The notes under the pieces: generated by a model
Databases searched by the model: none
What the model saw: only the letters and a program-made list of their open reading frames with translations
Told to the model about the DNA's origin: nothing
In this document: positions 15,001 to 27,000 of the stretch, piece after piece
Position numbering within the stretch: the first letter of the stretch is position 1
Layout: each line of letters opens with the position of its first letter
DNA from: Apostichopus japonicus
Taxonomy: Eukaryota; Echinodermata; Holothuroidea; Aspidochirotida; Stichopodidae
Length of the DNA stretch: 64,000 nt
NCBI RefSeq assembly: GCF_037975245.1
Contig: NC_092580.1
Location: forward strand, 11,437,501 to 11,501,500
Direction: 5' to 3'
Position numbers and translations under genes: made by a program

Positions 15001-18000
15001 GTGTTGTTGTCTGTAATGTTGTCAAGACTTTGGCTGTTGTCTCTTCTTCTGTTGATTCCAATGTTGTTTCTTCAGTAGTGGGTAACATTGATGTACCGAA
15101 AGTACTCTCAAATGTAGTTTCTTCTTCTGTAGAACTCTTCTCAGCTGTAGTTGAAGGTTGTCGAGTTGTAATGTCTGAAGTTTCGACCCTAGTACTTTCA
15201 ACTGCAGTAGTTGGAGTTACTGTGGATGTGCCAATAGAGCTTTCAATAGTACTACCTACAAGAGTTGTTGTGACTAATGTTGTCAATACTTCAGCTGTTG
15301 TCTCTTCTTCTGTTGATCCCAGTGTTGTTTCTTCAGTAGTGGGTAACATTGATGTACCGAAAGTACTCTCAAATGTAGTTTCTTCTTCTGTAGAACTCTT
15401 CTCAGCTGTAGTTGAAGGTTGTCGAGTTGTAATGTCTGAAGTTTCGACCCTAGTACTTTCAACTGCAGTAGTTGGAGATACTGTGGATGTGCCTATAGAG
15501 CTTTCAATAGTACTACCTACAGGAGTTGTTGTGACTAATGTTGTCAATACTTCAGCTGTTGTCTCTTCTTCTGTTGATCCCAGTGTTGTTTCTTCAGTAG
15601 TGGGTAACATTGATGTACCGAAAGTACTCTCAAATGTAGTTTCTTCTTCTGTAGAACTCTTCTCAGCTGTAGTTGAAGGTTGTCGAGTTGTAATGTCTGA
15701 AGTTTCTACCCTTGTACTTTCAACTGCAGTAGTTGGAGATACTGTGGATGTGCCTATAGAGCTTTCAATTGTACTACTTACAGGTGTTGTTGTTTCTAAT
15801 GTTGTCAAGACTTTGGCTGTTGTCTCTTCTTCTGTTGATTCCAAAGTTGTTTCTTCAGTTGTGGGTAACATTGATGCATGTGAAGTACTCTCAAATGTAG
15901 TTTCTTCCTCTGTAGTACTCACCTCCTCTGACGGTGAGGGACTGAGAGTTGTACGCTCTGAAGTTTCTACCCTAGTACTTTCTTCTTCACTAGTTGGAGA
16001 TACAGTGGAAGTTGCTGCAGAGCTTTCAATCGTACTACTAAAAGATGTTGTTGTTTCTAAGGTTGTCAAGACTTCAGCTGTTGTCTCTTCTTCTGTTGAT
16101 TCCAAAGTTGTTTCTTCAGTAGTGGGTAACATTGATGTACGAGAAGAACTCTCAAATGTCGTTACTTCTTCCGTAGAACTCATCTCAGCAGTAGTTGAAG
16201 GTTGTCGAGTGGTAATCACTGAAGTACTTTCTTCTTCAGTAGTTGGTGCTACTGTGGATGTGCCTATGGAGCTTTCAATAGTACTACCTACAGGAGTTGT
16301 TGTCTCTAATGTTGTCAATACTTCAGCTGTTGTCTCTTCTTCTGTTGATCCCAGTGTTGTTTCTTCAGTAGTGGGTAACATTGATGTACCGAAAGTACTC
16401 TCAAATGTAGTTTCTTCTTCTGTAGAACTCTTCTCAGCTGTAGTTGAAGGTTGTCGAGTTGTAATGTCTGAAGTTTCTACCCTAGTACTTTCAACTGCAG
16501 TAGTTGGAGATACTGTGGAAGTTGCTGCAGAGCTTTCAATAGTGCTAATTACAGGTGTTGTTGTCTCTAATGTTGTCAAGACTTTGGCTGTTGTCTCTTC
16601 TTCTGTTGATTCCAATGTTGTTTCTTCAGTAGTGGGTAACATTGATGTACCGAAAGTACTCTCAAATGTAGTTTCTTCTTCTGTAGAACTCTTCTCAGCT
16701 GTAGTTGAAGGTTGTCGAGTTGTAATGTCTGAAGTTTCGACCCTAGTACTTTCAACTGCAGTAGTTGGAGTTACTGTGGATGTGCCTATAGAGCTTTCAA
16801 TAGTACTACCTACATGAGTTGTTGTCTCTAATCTTGTCAATACTTCAGCTGTTGTCTCTTCTTCTGTTGATTCCAATGTTGTTTCTTCAGTTGTGGGTAC
16901 CAGTGATGTTCTTACAGTACTCTCAAATGTAGTTTCTTCCTCTGTAGTACTCATCTCAGCAGTAGTTGAAGGTTGTCGAGTGGTAATCACTGAAGTTTCT
17001 ACCCTAGTACTTTCTTCTTCAGTAGTTGGAGCTACTGTGGATGTGCCTATCGAGCTTTCAATAGTACTACCTACATGAGTTGTTGTCTCTAATGTTGTCA
17101 ATACTTCAGCTGTTGTCTCTTCTTCTGTTGATCCCAGTGTTGTTTCTTCAGTAGTGGGTAACATTGATGTACCTAAAGTACTCTCAAATGTAGTTTCTTC
17201 TTCTGTAGAACTCTTCTCAGCTGTAGTTGAAGGTTGTCGAGTTGTAGTGTCTGAAGTTTCTACCCTAGTACTTTCAACTGCAGTAGTTGGAGATACAGTG
17301 GAAGTTGCTGCGGAGCTTTCAATAGTACTACCTACAGGAGTTGTTGTCTCTAATGTTGTCAATACTTCAGCTGTTGTCTCTTCTTCTGTTGATCCCAGTG
17401 TTGTTTCTTCAGTAGTGGGTAACATTGATGTACCGAAAGTACTCTCAAATGTAGTTTCTTCTACTGTAGAACTCTTCTCAGCTGTAGTTGAAGGTTGTCG
17501 AGTTGTAGTGTCTGAAGTTTCTACCCTAGTACTTTCAACTGCAGTAGTTGGAGATACAGTGGAAGTTGCTGCAGAGCTTTCAATAGTACTAATTACAGGT
17601 GTTGTTGTCTCTAATGTTGTCAAGACTTTGGCTGTTGTCTCTTCTTCTGTTGTTTCTTCAGTGGTGGGTACCAGTGATGTTCTTACAGTACTCTCAAATG
17701 TAGTTTCTTCCTCTGTAGTACTCATCTCAGCTGTAGTTGAAGGTTGTCGAGTAGTAAGCACTGAAGTTTCTACCCTAGTACTTTCTTCTTCAGTAGTTGG
17801 AGCTACTGTGGATGTGCCTATAGAGCTTTCAATAGTACTACCTACAGGAGTTGTTGTGACTAATGTTGTCAATACATCAGCTGTTGTCTCTTCTTCTGTT
17901 GATCCCAGTGTTGTTTCTTCAGTAGTTGGTAACATTGATGTACCGAAAGTACTCTCAAATGTGGTTTCTTCTTCTGTAGAACTCTTCTCAGCTGTAGTTG

Positions 18001-21000
18001 AAGGTTGTCGAGTTGTAATGTCTGAAGTTTCGACCCTTGTACTTTCAACTGCAGTAGTTGGAGATACAGTGGAAGTTGCTGCAGAGCTTTCAATAGTGCT
18101 AATTACAGGTGTTGTTGTCTGTAATGTTGTCAAGACTTTGGCTGTTGTCTCTTCTTCTGTTGATTCCAATGTTGTTTCTTCAGTAGTGGGTAACATTGAT
18201 GTACCGAAAGTACTCTCAAATGTAGTTTCTTCTTCTGTAGAACTCTTCTCAGCTGTAGTTGAAGGTTGTCGAGTTGTAATGTCTGAAGTTTCGACCCTAG
18301 TACTTTCAACTGCAGTAGTTGGAGTTACTGTGGATGTGCCAATAGAGCTTTCAATAGTACTACCTACAGGAGTTGTTGTGACTAATGTTGTCAATACTTC
18401 AGCTGTTGTCTCTTCTTCTGTTGATCCCAGTGTTGTTTCTTCAGTAGTGGGTAACATTGATGTACCGAAAGTACTCTCAAATGTAGTTTCTTCTTCTGTA
18501 GAACTCTTCTCAGCTGTAGTTGAAGGTTGTCGAGTTGTAATGTCTGAAGTTTCGACCCTAGTACTTTCAACTGCAGTAGTTGGAGATACTGTGGATGTGC
18601 CTATAGAGCTTTCAATAGTACTACCTACAGGAGTTGTTGTGACTAATGTTGTCAATACTTCAGCTGTTGTCTCTTCTTCTGTTGATCCCAGTGTTGTTTC
18701 TTCAGTAGTGGGTAACATTGATGTACCGAAAGTACTCTCAAATGTAGTTTCTTCTTCTGTAGAACTCTTCTCAGCTGTAGTTGAAGGTTGTCGAGTTGTA
18801 ATGTCTGAAGTTTCTACCCTTGTACTTTCAACTGCAGTAGTTGGAGATACTGTGGATGTGCCTATAGAGCTTTCAATTGTACTACTTACAGGTGTTGTTG
18901 TTTCTAATGTTGTCAAGACTTTGGCTGTTGTCTCTTCTTCTGTTGATTCCAAAGTTGTTTCTTCAGTTGTGGGTAACATTGATGCATGTGAAGTACTCTC
19001 AAATGTAGTTTCTTCCTCTGTAGTACTCACCTCCTCTGACGGTGAGGGACTGAGAGTTGTACGCTCTGAAGTTTCTACCCTAGTACTTTCTTCTTCACTA
19101 GTTGGAGATACAGTGGAAGTTGCTGCAGAGCTTTCAATCGTACTACTAAAAGATGTTGTTGTTTCTAAGGTTGTCAAGACTTCAGCTGTTGTCTCTTCTT
19201 CTGTTGATTCCAAAGTTGTTTCTTCAGTAGTGGGTAACATTGATGTACGAGAAGAACTCTCAAATGTCGTTACTTCTTCCGTAGAACTCATCTCAGCAGT
19301 AGTTGAAGGTTGTCGAGTGGTAATCACTGAAGTACTTTCTTCTTCAGTAGTTGGTGCTACTGTGGATGTGCCTATGGAGCTTTCAATAGTACTACCTACA
19401 GGAGTTGTTGTCTCTAATGTTGTCAATACTTCAGCTGTTGTCTCTTCTTCTGTTGATCCCAGTGTTGTTTCTTCAGTAGTGGGTAACATTGATGTACCGA
19501 AAGTACTCTCAAATGTAGTTTCTTCTTCTGTAGAACTCTTCTCAGCTGTAGTTGAAGGTTGTCGAGTTGTAATGTCTGAAGTTTCTACCCTAGTACTTTC
19601 AACTGCAGTAGTTGGAGATACTGTGGAAGTTGCTGCAGAGCTTTCAATAGTGCTAATTACAGGTGTTGTTGTCTGTAATGTTGTCAAGACTTTGGCTGTT
19701 GTCTCTTCTTCTGTTGATTCCAATGTTGTTTCTTCAGTAGTGGGTAACATTGATGTACCGAAAGTACTCTCAAATGTAGTTTCTTCTTCTGTAGAACTCT
19801 TCTCAGCTGTAGTTGAAGGTTGTCGAGTTGTAATGTCTGAAGTTTCGACCCTAGTACTTTCAACTGCAGTAGTTGGAGTTACTGTGGATGTGCCTATAGA
19901 GCTTTCAATAGTACTACCTACAGGAGTTGTTGTGACTAATGTTGTCAATACTTCAGCTGTTGTCTCTTCTTCTGTTGATCTCAGTGTTGTTTCTTCAGTA
20001 GTGGGTAACATTGATGTACCGAAAGTACTCTCAAATGTAGTTTCTTCTTCTGTAGAACTCTTCTCAGCTGTAGTTGAAGGTTGTCGAGTTGTAATGTCTG
20101 AAGTTTCGACCCTAGTACTTTCAACTGCAGTAGTTGGAGATACTGTGGATGTGCCTATAGAGCTTTCAATAGTACTACCTACAGGAGTTGTTGTGACTAA
20201 TGTTGTCAATACTTCAGCTGTTGTCTCTTCTTCTGTTGATCCCAGTGTTGTTTCTTCAGTAGTGGGTAACATTGATGTACCGAAAGTACTCTCAAATGTA
20301 GTTTCTTCTTCTGTAGAACTCTTCTCAGCTGTAGTTGAAGGTTGTCGAGTTGTAATGTCTGAAGTTTCTACCCTTGTACTTTCAACTGCAGTAGTTGGAG
20401 ATACTGTGGATGTGCCTATAGAGCTTTCAATTGTACTACTTACAGGTGTTGTTGTTTCTAATGTTGTCAAGACTTTGGCTGTTGTCTCTTCTTCTGTTGA
20501 TTCCAAAGTTGTTTCTTCAGTTGTGGGTAACATTGATGCATGTGAAGTACTCTCAAATGTAGTTTCTTCCTCTGTAGTACTCACCTCCTCTGACGGTGAG
20601 GGACTGAGAGTTGTACGCTCTGAAGTTTCTACCCTAGTACTTTCTTCTTCACTAGTTGGAGATACAGTGGAAGTTGCTGCAGAGCTTTCAATCGTACTAC
20701 TAAAAGATGTTGTTGTTTCTAAGGTTGTCAAGACTTCAGCTGTTGTCTCTTCTTCTGTTGATTCCAAAGTTGTTTCTTCAGTAGTGGGTAACATTGATGT
20801 ACGAGAAGAACTCTCAAATGTCGTTACTTCTTCCGTAGAACTCATCTCAGCAGTAGTTGAAGGTTGTCGAGTGGTAATCACTGAAGTACTTTCTTCTTCA
20901 GTAGTTGGTGCTACTGTGGATGTGCCTATGGAGCTTTCAATAGTACTACCTACAGGAGTTGTTGTCTCTAATGTTGTCAATACTTCAGCTGTTGTCTCTT

Positions 21001-24000
21001 CTTCTGTTGATCCCAGTGTTGTTTCTTCAGTAGTGGGTAACATTGATGTACCGAAAGTACTCTCAAATGTAGTTTCTTCTTCTGTAGAACTCTTCTCAGC
21101 TGTAGTTGAAGGTTGTCGAGTTGTAATGTCTGAAGTTTCTACCCTAGTACTTTCAACTGCAGTAGTTGGAGATACTGTGGAAGTTGCTGCAGAGCTTTCA
21201 ATAGTGCTAATTACAGGTGTTGTTGTCTCTAATGTTGTCAAGACTTTGGCTGTTGTCTCTTCTTCTGTTGATTCCAATGTTGTTTCTTCAGTAGTGGGTA
21301 ACATTGATGTACCGAAAGTACTCTCAAATGTAGTTTCTTCTTCTGTAGAACTCTTCTCAGCTGTAGTTGAAGGTTGTCGAGTTGTAATGTCTGAAGTTTC
21401 GACCCTAGTACTTTCAACTGCAGTAGTTGGAGTTACTGTGGATGTGCCTATAGAGCTTTCAATAGTACTACCTACATGAGTTGTTGTCTCTAATGTTGTC
21501 AATACTTCAGCTGTTGTCTCTTCTTCTGTTGATTCCAATGTTGTTTCTTCAGTTGTGGGTACCAGTGATGTTCTTACAGTACTCTCAAATGTAGTTTCTT
21601 CCTCTGTAGTACTCATCTCAGCAGTAGTTGAAGGTTGTCGAGTGGTAATCACTGAAGTTTCGACCCTAGTACTTTCTTCTTCAGTAGTTGGAGCTACTGT
21701 GGATGTGCCTATCGAGCTTTCAATAGTACTACCTACATGAGTTGTTGTCTCTAATCTTGTCAATACTTCAGCTGTTGTCTCTTCTTCTGTTGATCCCAGT
21801 GTTGTTTCTTCAGTAGTGGGTAACATTGATGTACCGAAAGTACTCTCAAATGTAGTTTCTTCTTCTGTAGAACTCTTCTCAGCTGTAGTTGAAGGTTGTC
21901 GAGTTGTAATGTCTGAAGTTTCGACCCTTGTACTTTCAACTGCAGTAGTTGGAGATACAGTGGAAGTTGCTGCAGAGCTTTCAATAGTGCTAATTACAGG
22001 TGTTGTTGTCTCTAATGTTGTCAAGACTTTGGCTGTTGTCTCTTCTTCTGTTGATTCCAATGTTGTTTCTTCAGTAGTGGGTAACATTGATGTACCGAAA
22101 GTACTCTCAAATGTAGTTTCTTCTTCTGTAGAACTCTTCTCAGCTGTAGTTGAAGGTTGTCGAGTTTTAATGTCTGAAGTTTCGACCCTAGTACTTTCAA
22201 CTGCAGTAGTTGGAGTTACTGTGGATGTGCCTATGGAGCTTTCAATAGTACTACCTACAGGAGTTGTTGTCTCTAATGTTGTCAATACTTCAGCTGTTGT
22301 CTCTTCTTCTGTTGATCCCAGTGTTGTTTCTTCAGTAGTGGGTAACATTGATGTACCGAAAGTACTCTCAAATGTAGTTTCTTCTTCTGTAGAACTCTTC
22401 TCAGCTGTAGTTGAAGGTTGTCGAGTTGTAATGTCTGAAGTTTCTACCCTAGTACTTTCAACTGCAGTAGTTGGAGATACAGTGGAAGTTGCTGCAGAGC
22501 TTTCAATAGTGCTAATTACAGGTGTTGTTGTCTCTAATGTTGTCAAGACTTTGGCTGTTGTCTCTTCTTCTATTGATTCCAATGTTGTTTCTTCAGTAGT
22601 GGGTAACATTGATGTACCGAAAGTACTCTCAAATGTAGTTTCTTCTTCTGTAGAACTCTTCTCAGCTGTAGTTGAAGGTTGTCGAGTTGTAATGTCTGAA
22701 GTTTCTACCCTAGTACTTTCAACTGTAGTAGTTGGAGTTACTGTGGATGTGCCTATAGAGCTTTCAATAGTACTACCTACATGAGTTGTTGTCTCTAATG
22801 TTGTCAATACTTCAGCTGTTGTCTCTTCTTCTGTTGATTCCAATGTTGTTTCTTCAGTTGTGGGTACCAGTGATGTTCTTACAGTACTCTCAAATGTAGT
22901 TTCTTCCTCTGTAGTACTCATCTCAGCAGTAGTTGAAGGTTGTCGAGTGGTAATCACTGAAGTTTCTACCCTAGTACTTTCTTCTTCAGTAGTTGGAGCT
23001 ACTGTGGATGTGCCTATCGAGCTTTCAATAGTACTACCTACATGAGTTGTTGTCTCTAGTGTTGTCAATACTTCAGCTGTTGTCTCTTCTTCTGTTGATC
23101 CCAGTGTTGTTTCTTCAGTAGTGGGTAACATTGATGTACCGAAAGTACTCTCAAATGTAGTTTCTTCTTCTGTAGAACTCTTCTCAGCTGTAGTTGAAGG
23201 TTGTCGAGTTGTAATGTCTGAAGTTTCTACCCTAGTACTTTCAACTGCAGTAGTTGGAGATACAGTGGAAGTTGCTGCAGAGCTTTCAATAGTGCTAATT
23301 ACAGGTGTTGTTGTCTCTAATGTTGTCAAGACTTTGGCTGTTGTCTCTTCTTCTGTTGATTCCAATGTTGTTTCTTCAGTAGTGGGTAACATTGATGTAC
23401 CGAAAGTACTCTCAAATGTAGTTTCTTCTTCTGTAGAACTCTTCTCAGCTGTAGTTGAAGGTTGTCGAGTTTTAATGTCTGAAGTTTTGACCCTAGTACT
23501 TTCAACTGCAGTAGTTGGAGTTACTGTGGATGTGCCTATAGAGCTTTCAATAGTACTACCTACATGAGTTGTTGTCTCTAATGTTGTCAATACTTCAGCT
23601 GTTGTCTCTTCTTCTGTTGATTCCAATGTTGTTTCTTCAGTTGTGGGTACCAGTGATGTTCTTACAGTACTCTCAAATGTAGTTTCTTCCTCTGTGATAC
23701 TCATCTCAGCTGTAGTTGAAGGTTGTCGAGTGGTAATCACTGAAGTTTCTACCCTAGTACTTTCTTCTTCAGTAGTTGGAGCGACTGTGGATGTGCCTAT
23801 AGAGCTTTCAATAGTACTAACAACAGGAGTTGTTGTCTCTAATGTTGTCAATACTTCAGCTGTTGTCTCTTCTTCTGTTGATCTCAGTGTTGTTTCTTCA
23901 GTAGTGGGTAACATTGATGTACCGAAAGTACTCTCAAATGTAGTTTCTTCTTCTGTAGAACTCTTCTCAGCTGTAGTTGAAGGTTGTCGAGTTGTAATGT

Positions 24001-27000
24001 CTGAAGTTTCTACCTTAGTACTTTCTTCTTCAGTAGTTGGAGATACAGTGGAAGTTGCTGCGGAGATTTCTATAGTACTAATTACAGGTGTTGTTGTGAC
24101 TAATGTTGTCAAGACTTTTGCTGTTGTCTCTTCTTCTGTTGATTCCAATGTTGTTTCTTCAGTTGTGGGTACCAGTGATGTTCTTACAGTACTCTCAAAT
24201 GTAGTTTCTTCCTCTGTAGTACTCATCTCAGCTGTAGTTGAAGGTTGTCGAGTGGTAATCACTGAAGTTTCTACCCTAGTACTTTCTTCTTCAGTAGTTG
24301 GAGCTACTGTGGATGTGCCTATCGAGCTTTCAATAGTACTACCTACATGAGTTGTTGTCTCTAATGTTGTCAATACTTCAGCTGTTGTCTCTTCTTCTGT
24401 TGATCCCAGTGTTGTTTCTTCAGTAGTGGGTAACATTGATGTACCGAAAGTACTCTCAAATGTAGTTTCTTCTTCTGTAGAACTCTTCTCAGCTGTAGTT
24501 GAAGGTTGTCGAGTTGTAATGTCTGAAGTTTCTACCCTAGTACTTTCAACTGCAGTAGTTGGAGATACAGTGGAGGTTGCTGCAGAGCTTTCAATAGTAC
24601 TAATTACAGGTGTTGTTGTCTCTAATGTTGTCAAGACTTTGGCTGTTGTCTCTTCTTCTGTTGATTCCAATGTTGTTTCTTCAGTTGTGGGTACCATTGA
24701 TGTTCTTACAGTACTCTCAAATGTAGTTTCTTCCTCTGTAGTACTCATCTCAGCTGTAGTTGAAGGTTGTCGAGTGGTAATCACTGAAGTTTCTACCCTA
24801 GTACTTTCTTCTTCAGTAGTTGGAGCTACTGTGGATGTGCCTATCGAGCTTTCAATAGTACTACCTACATGAGTTGTTGTCTCTAATGTTGTCAATACTT
24901 CAGCTGTTGTCTCTTCTTCTGTTGATCCCGGTGTTGTTTCTTCAGTAGTGGGTAACATTGATGTACCGAAAGTACTCTCAAATGTAGTTTCTTCTTCTGT
25001 AGAACTCTTCTCAGCTGTAGTTGAAGGTTGTCGAGTTGTAATGTCTGAAGTTTCTACCCTAGTACTTTCAACTGCAGTAGTTGGAGATACAGTGGAAGTT
25101 GCTGCAGAGCTTTCAATAGTGCCAATTACAGGTGTTGTTGTCTCTAATGTTGTCAAGACTTTGGCTGTTGTCTCTTCTTCTGTTGATTCCAATGTTGTTT
25201 CTTCAGTAGTGGGTAACATTGATGTACCGAAAGTACTCTCAAATGTAGTTTCTTCTTCTGTAGAACTCTTCTCAGCTGTAGTTGAAGGTTGTCGAGTTGT
25301 AATGTCTGAAGTTTCTACCCTAGTACTTTCAACTGCAGTAGTTGGAGATACAGTGGAAGTTGCTGCAGAGCTTTCAATAGTGCTAATTACAGGTGTTGTT
25401 GTCTCTAATGTTGTCAATACTTTGGCTGTTGTCTCTTCTTCTGTTGATGCCAAAGTTGTTTCTGCAGTTGTGGGTATCATTGATGTACTGAAAGTACTCT
25501 TAAATGTAGTTTCTTGCTCTGTAGTACTCACCTCCTCTGAAGGTGAGGGACTGAGAGTTGTACGCTCTGAAGTTTCTACCCTAGTACTTTCTTCTTCAGT
25601 AGTTGGAGCTACTGTGGATGTGCCTATAGAGCTTTCAATAGTACTACCTACATGAGTTGTTGTCTCTAATGTTGTAAAGACTTTGGCTGTTGTGTCTTCT
25701 TCTGTTGATTCCAATGTTGTTTCTTCAGTAGTGGGTAACATTGATGTACCGAAAGTACTCTCAAATGTAGTTTCTTCTTCTGTAGAACTCTTCTCAGCTG
25801 TAGTTGAAGGTTGTCGAGTTGTAATGTCTGAAGTTTCTACCCTAGTACTTTCAACTGCAGTAGTTGGAGATACAGTGGAAGTTGCTGCAGTCTTTTCAAT
25901 AGTACTACTCACGGGACTTAATGTCTCTAATGTTGTCAAGACTTCCGCTGTTGTCTCTTCTTCTGTTGCTTCCAATGTTGTTTCTTCAGTTGTGGGAAGC
26001 AGTGATTTACTTTCAGTTCTCTCAAATGTAAGTTCTTCTGTAGTTTGGCGTGTTCCTGTTTCTGTTGTTTGAATCAAAATGGTTGAAAATCCCTGACTTG
26101 GTGTTTGGACAGTTACTAACTTCTCACCTTTTTCCTTAGTAATAGTTAGGACATCGGGAGTTTCTTCACTCGTTGGAAAAATACTACTCAATTCATCTTT
26201 AGTTATTGTATTGATAGATGTAGCCAGCATAGATATTTTTTCGGTTGCTTCTTCTTCTTCAGTAGTTGAGGCTACTATAGGTGTTCCTGCAGAGCTTTCA
26301 AAAGAACTTCTGATGGGAGTTGTTAGCTCTAATGTTGTATAGACTTGGATTGTTGTGTCTTCTTCTGTTGATTCCAATGTTGATTCTTCAGTTGTAGGTA
26401 ACACTGATGTAATTTCAGTACTCCTAAAAGTACTTTCTTCTTCTGTAGAACTCATATCAGCTGTAGTTGAAATTTCTGTAGTTGTAATTACTGAAGTTTC
26501 TACCCTAGTACTTTTTTCTTCTTCAGAAGTTGGAGCTACTGTGGATGTGCCTATAGAGCTTTCAATAGTACTACCTACATGAGTTGTATCTAATGTTGTC
26601 AAGCCTTCAGCTGTTGTCTCTTCTTCTGTTGATTCCAAAGTTGTTACTTCAGTTGTGGGTAACATTGATGTACCGAAAGTACTCTCAAATGTAGTTTCTT
26701 CTTCTGTAGAACTCTTCTCAGCTGTAGTTGAAGGTTGTCGCGTTGTAATGTCTGAAGTTTCGACCCTAGTACTTTCAACTGCAGTAGTTGGAGTTACTGT
26801 GGATGTGCCTATAGAGCTTTCAATAGTACTACCTACATGAGTTGTTGTCTCTAATGTTGTCAATACTTCAGCTGTTGTCTCTTCTTCTGTTGATTCCAAT
26901 GTTGTTTCTTCAGTTGTGGGTACCAGTGATGTTCTTACAGTACTCTCAAATGTAGTTTCTTCCTCTGTAGTACTCATCTCAGCTGTAGTTGAAGGTTGTC

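Noticed and set aside
26028-26139. A true intron of a plus-strand gene
   Set aside because: Splicing would put a taa stop directly after the acceptor in the upstream plus frame, and the plus frame is broken in most neighbouring units. Kept only as a low-interest observation.
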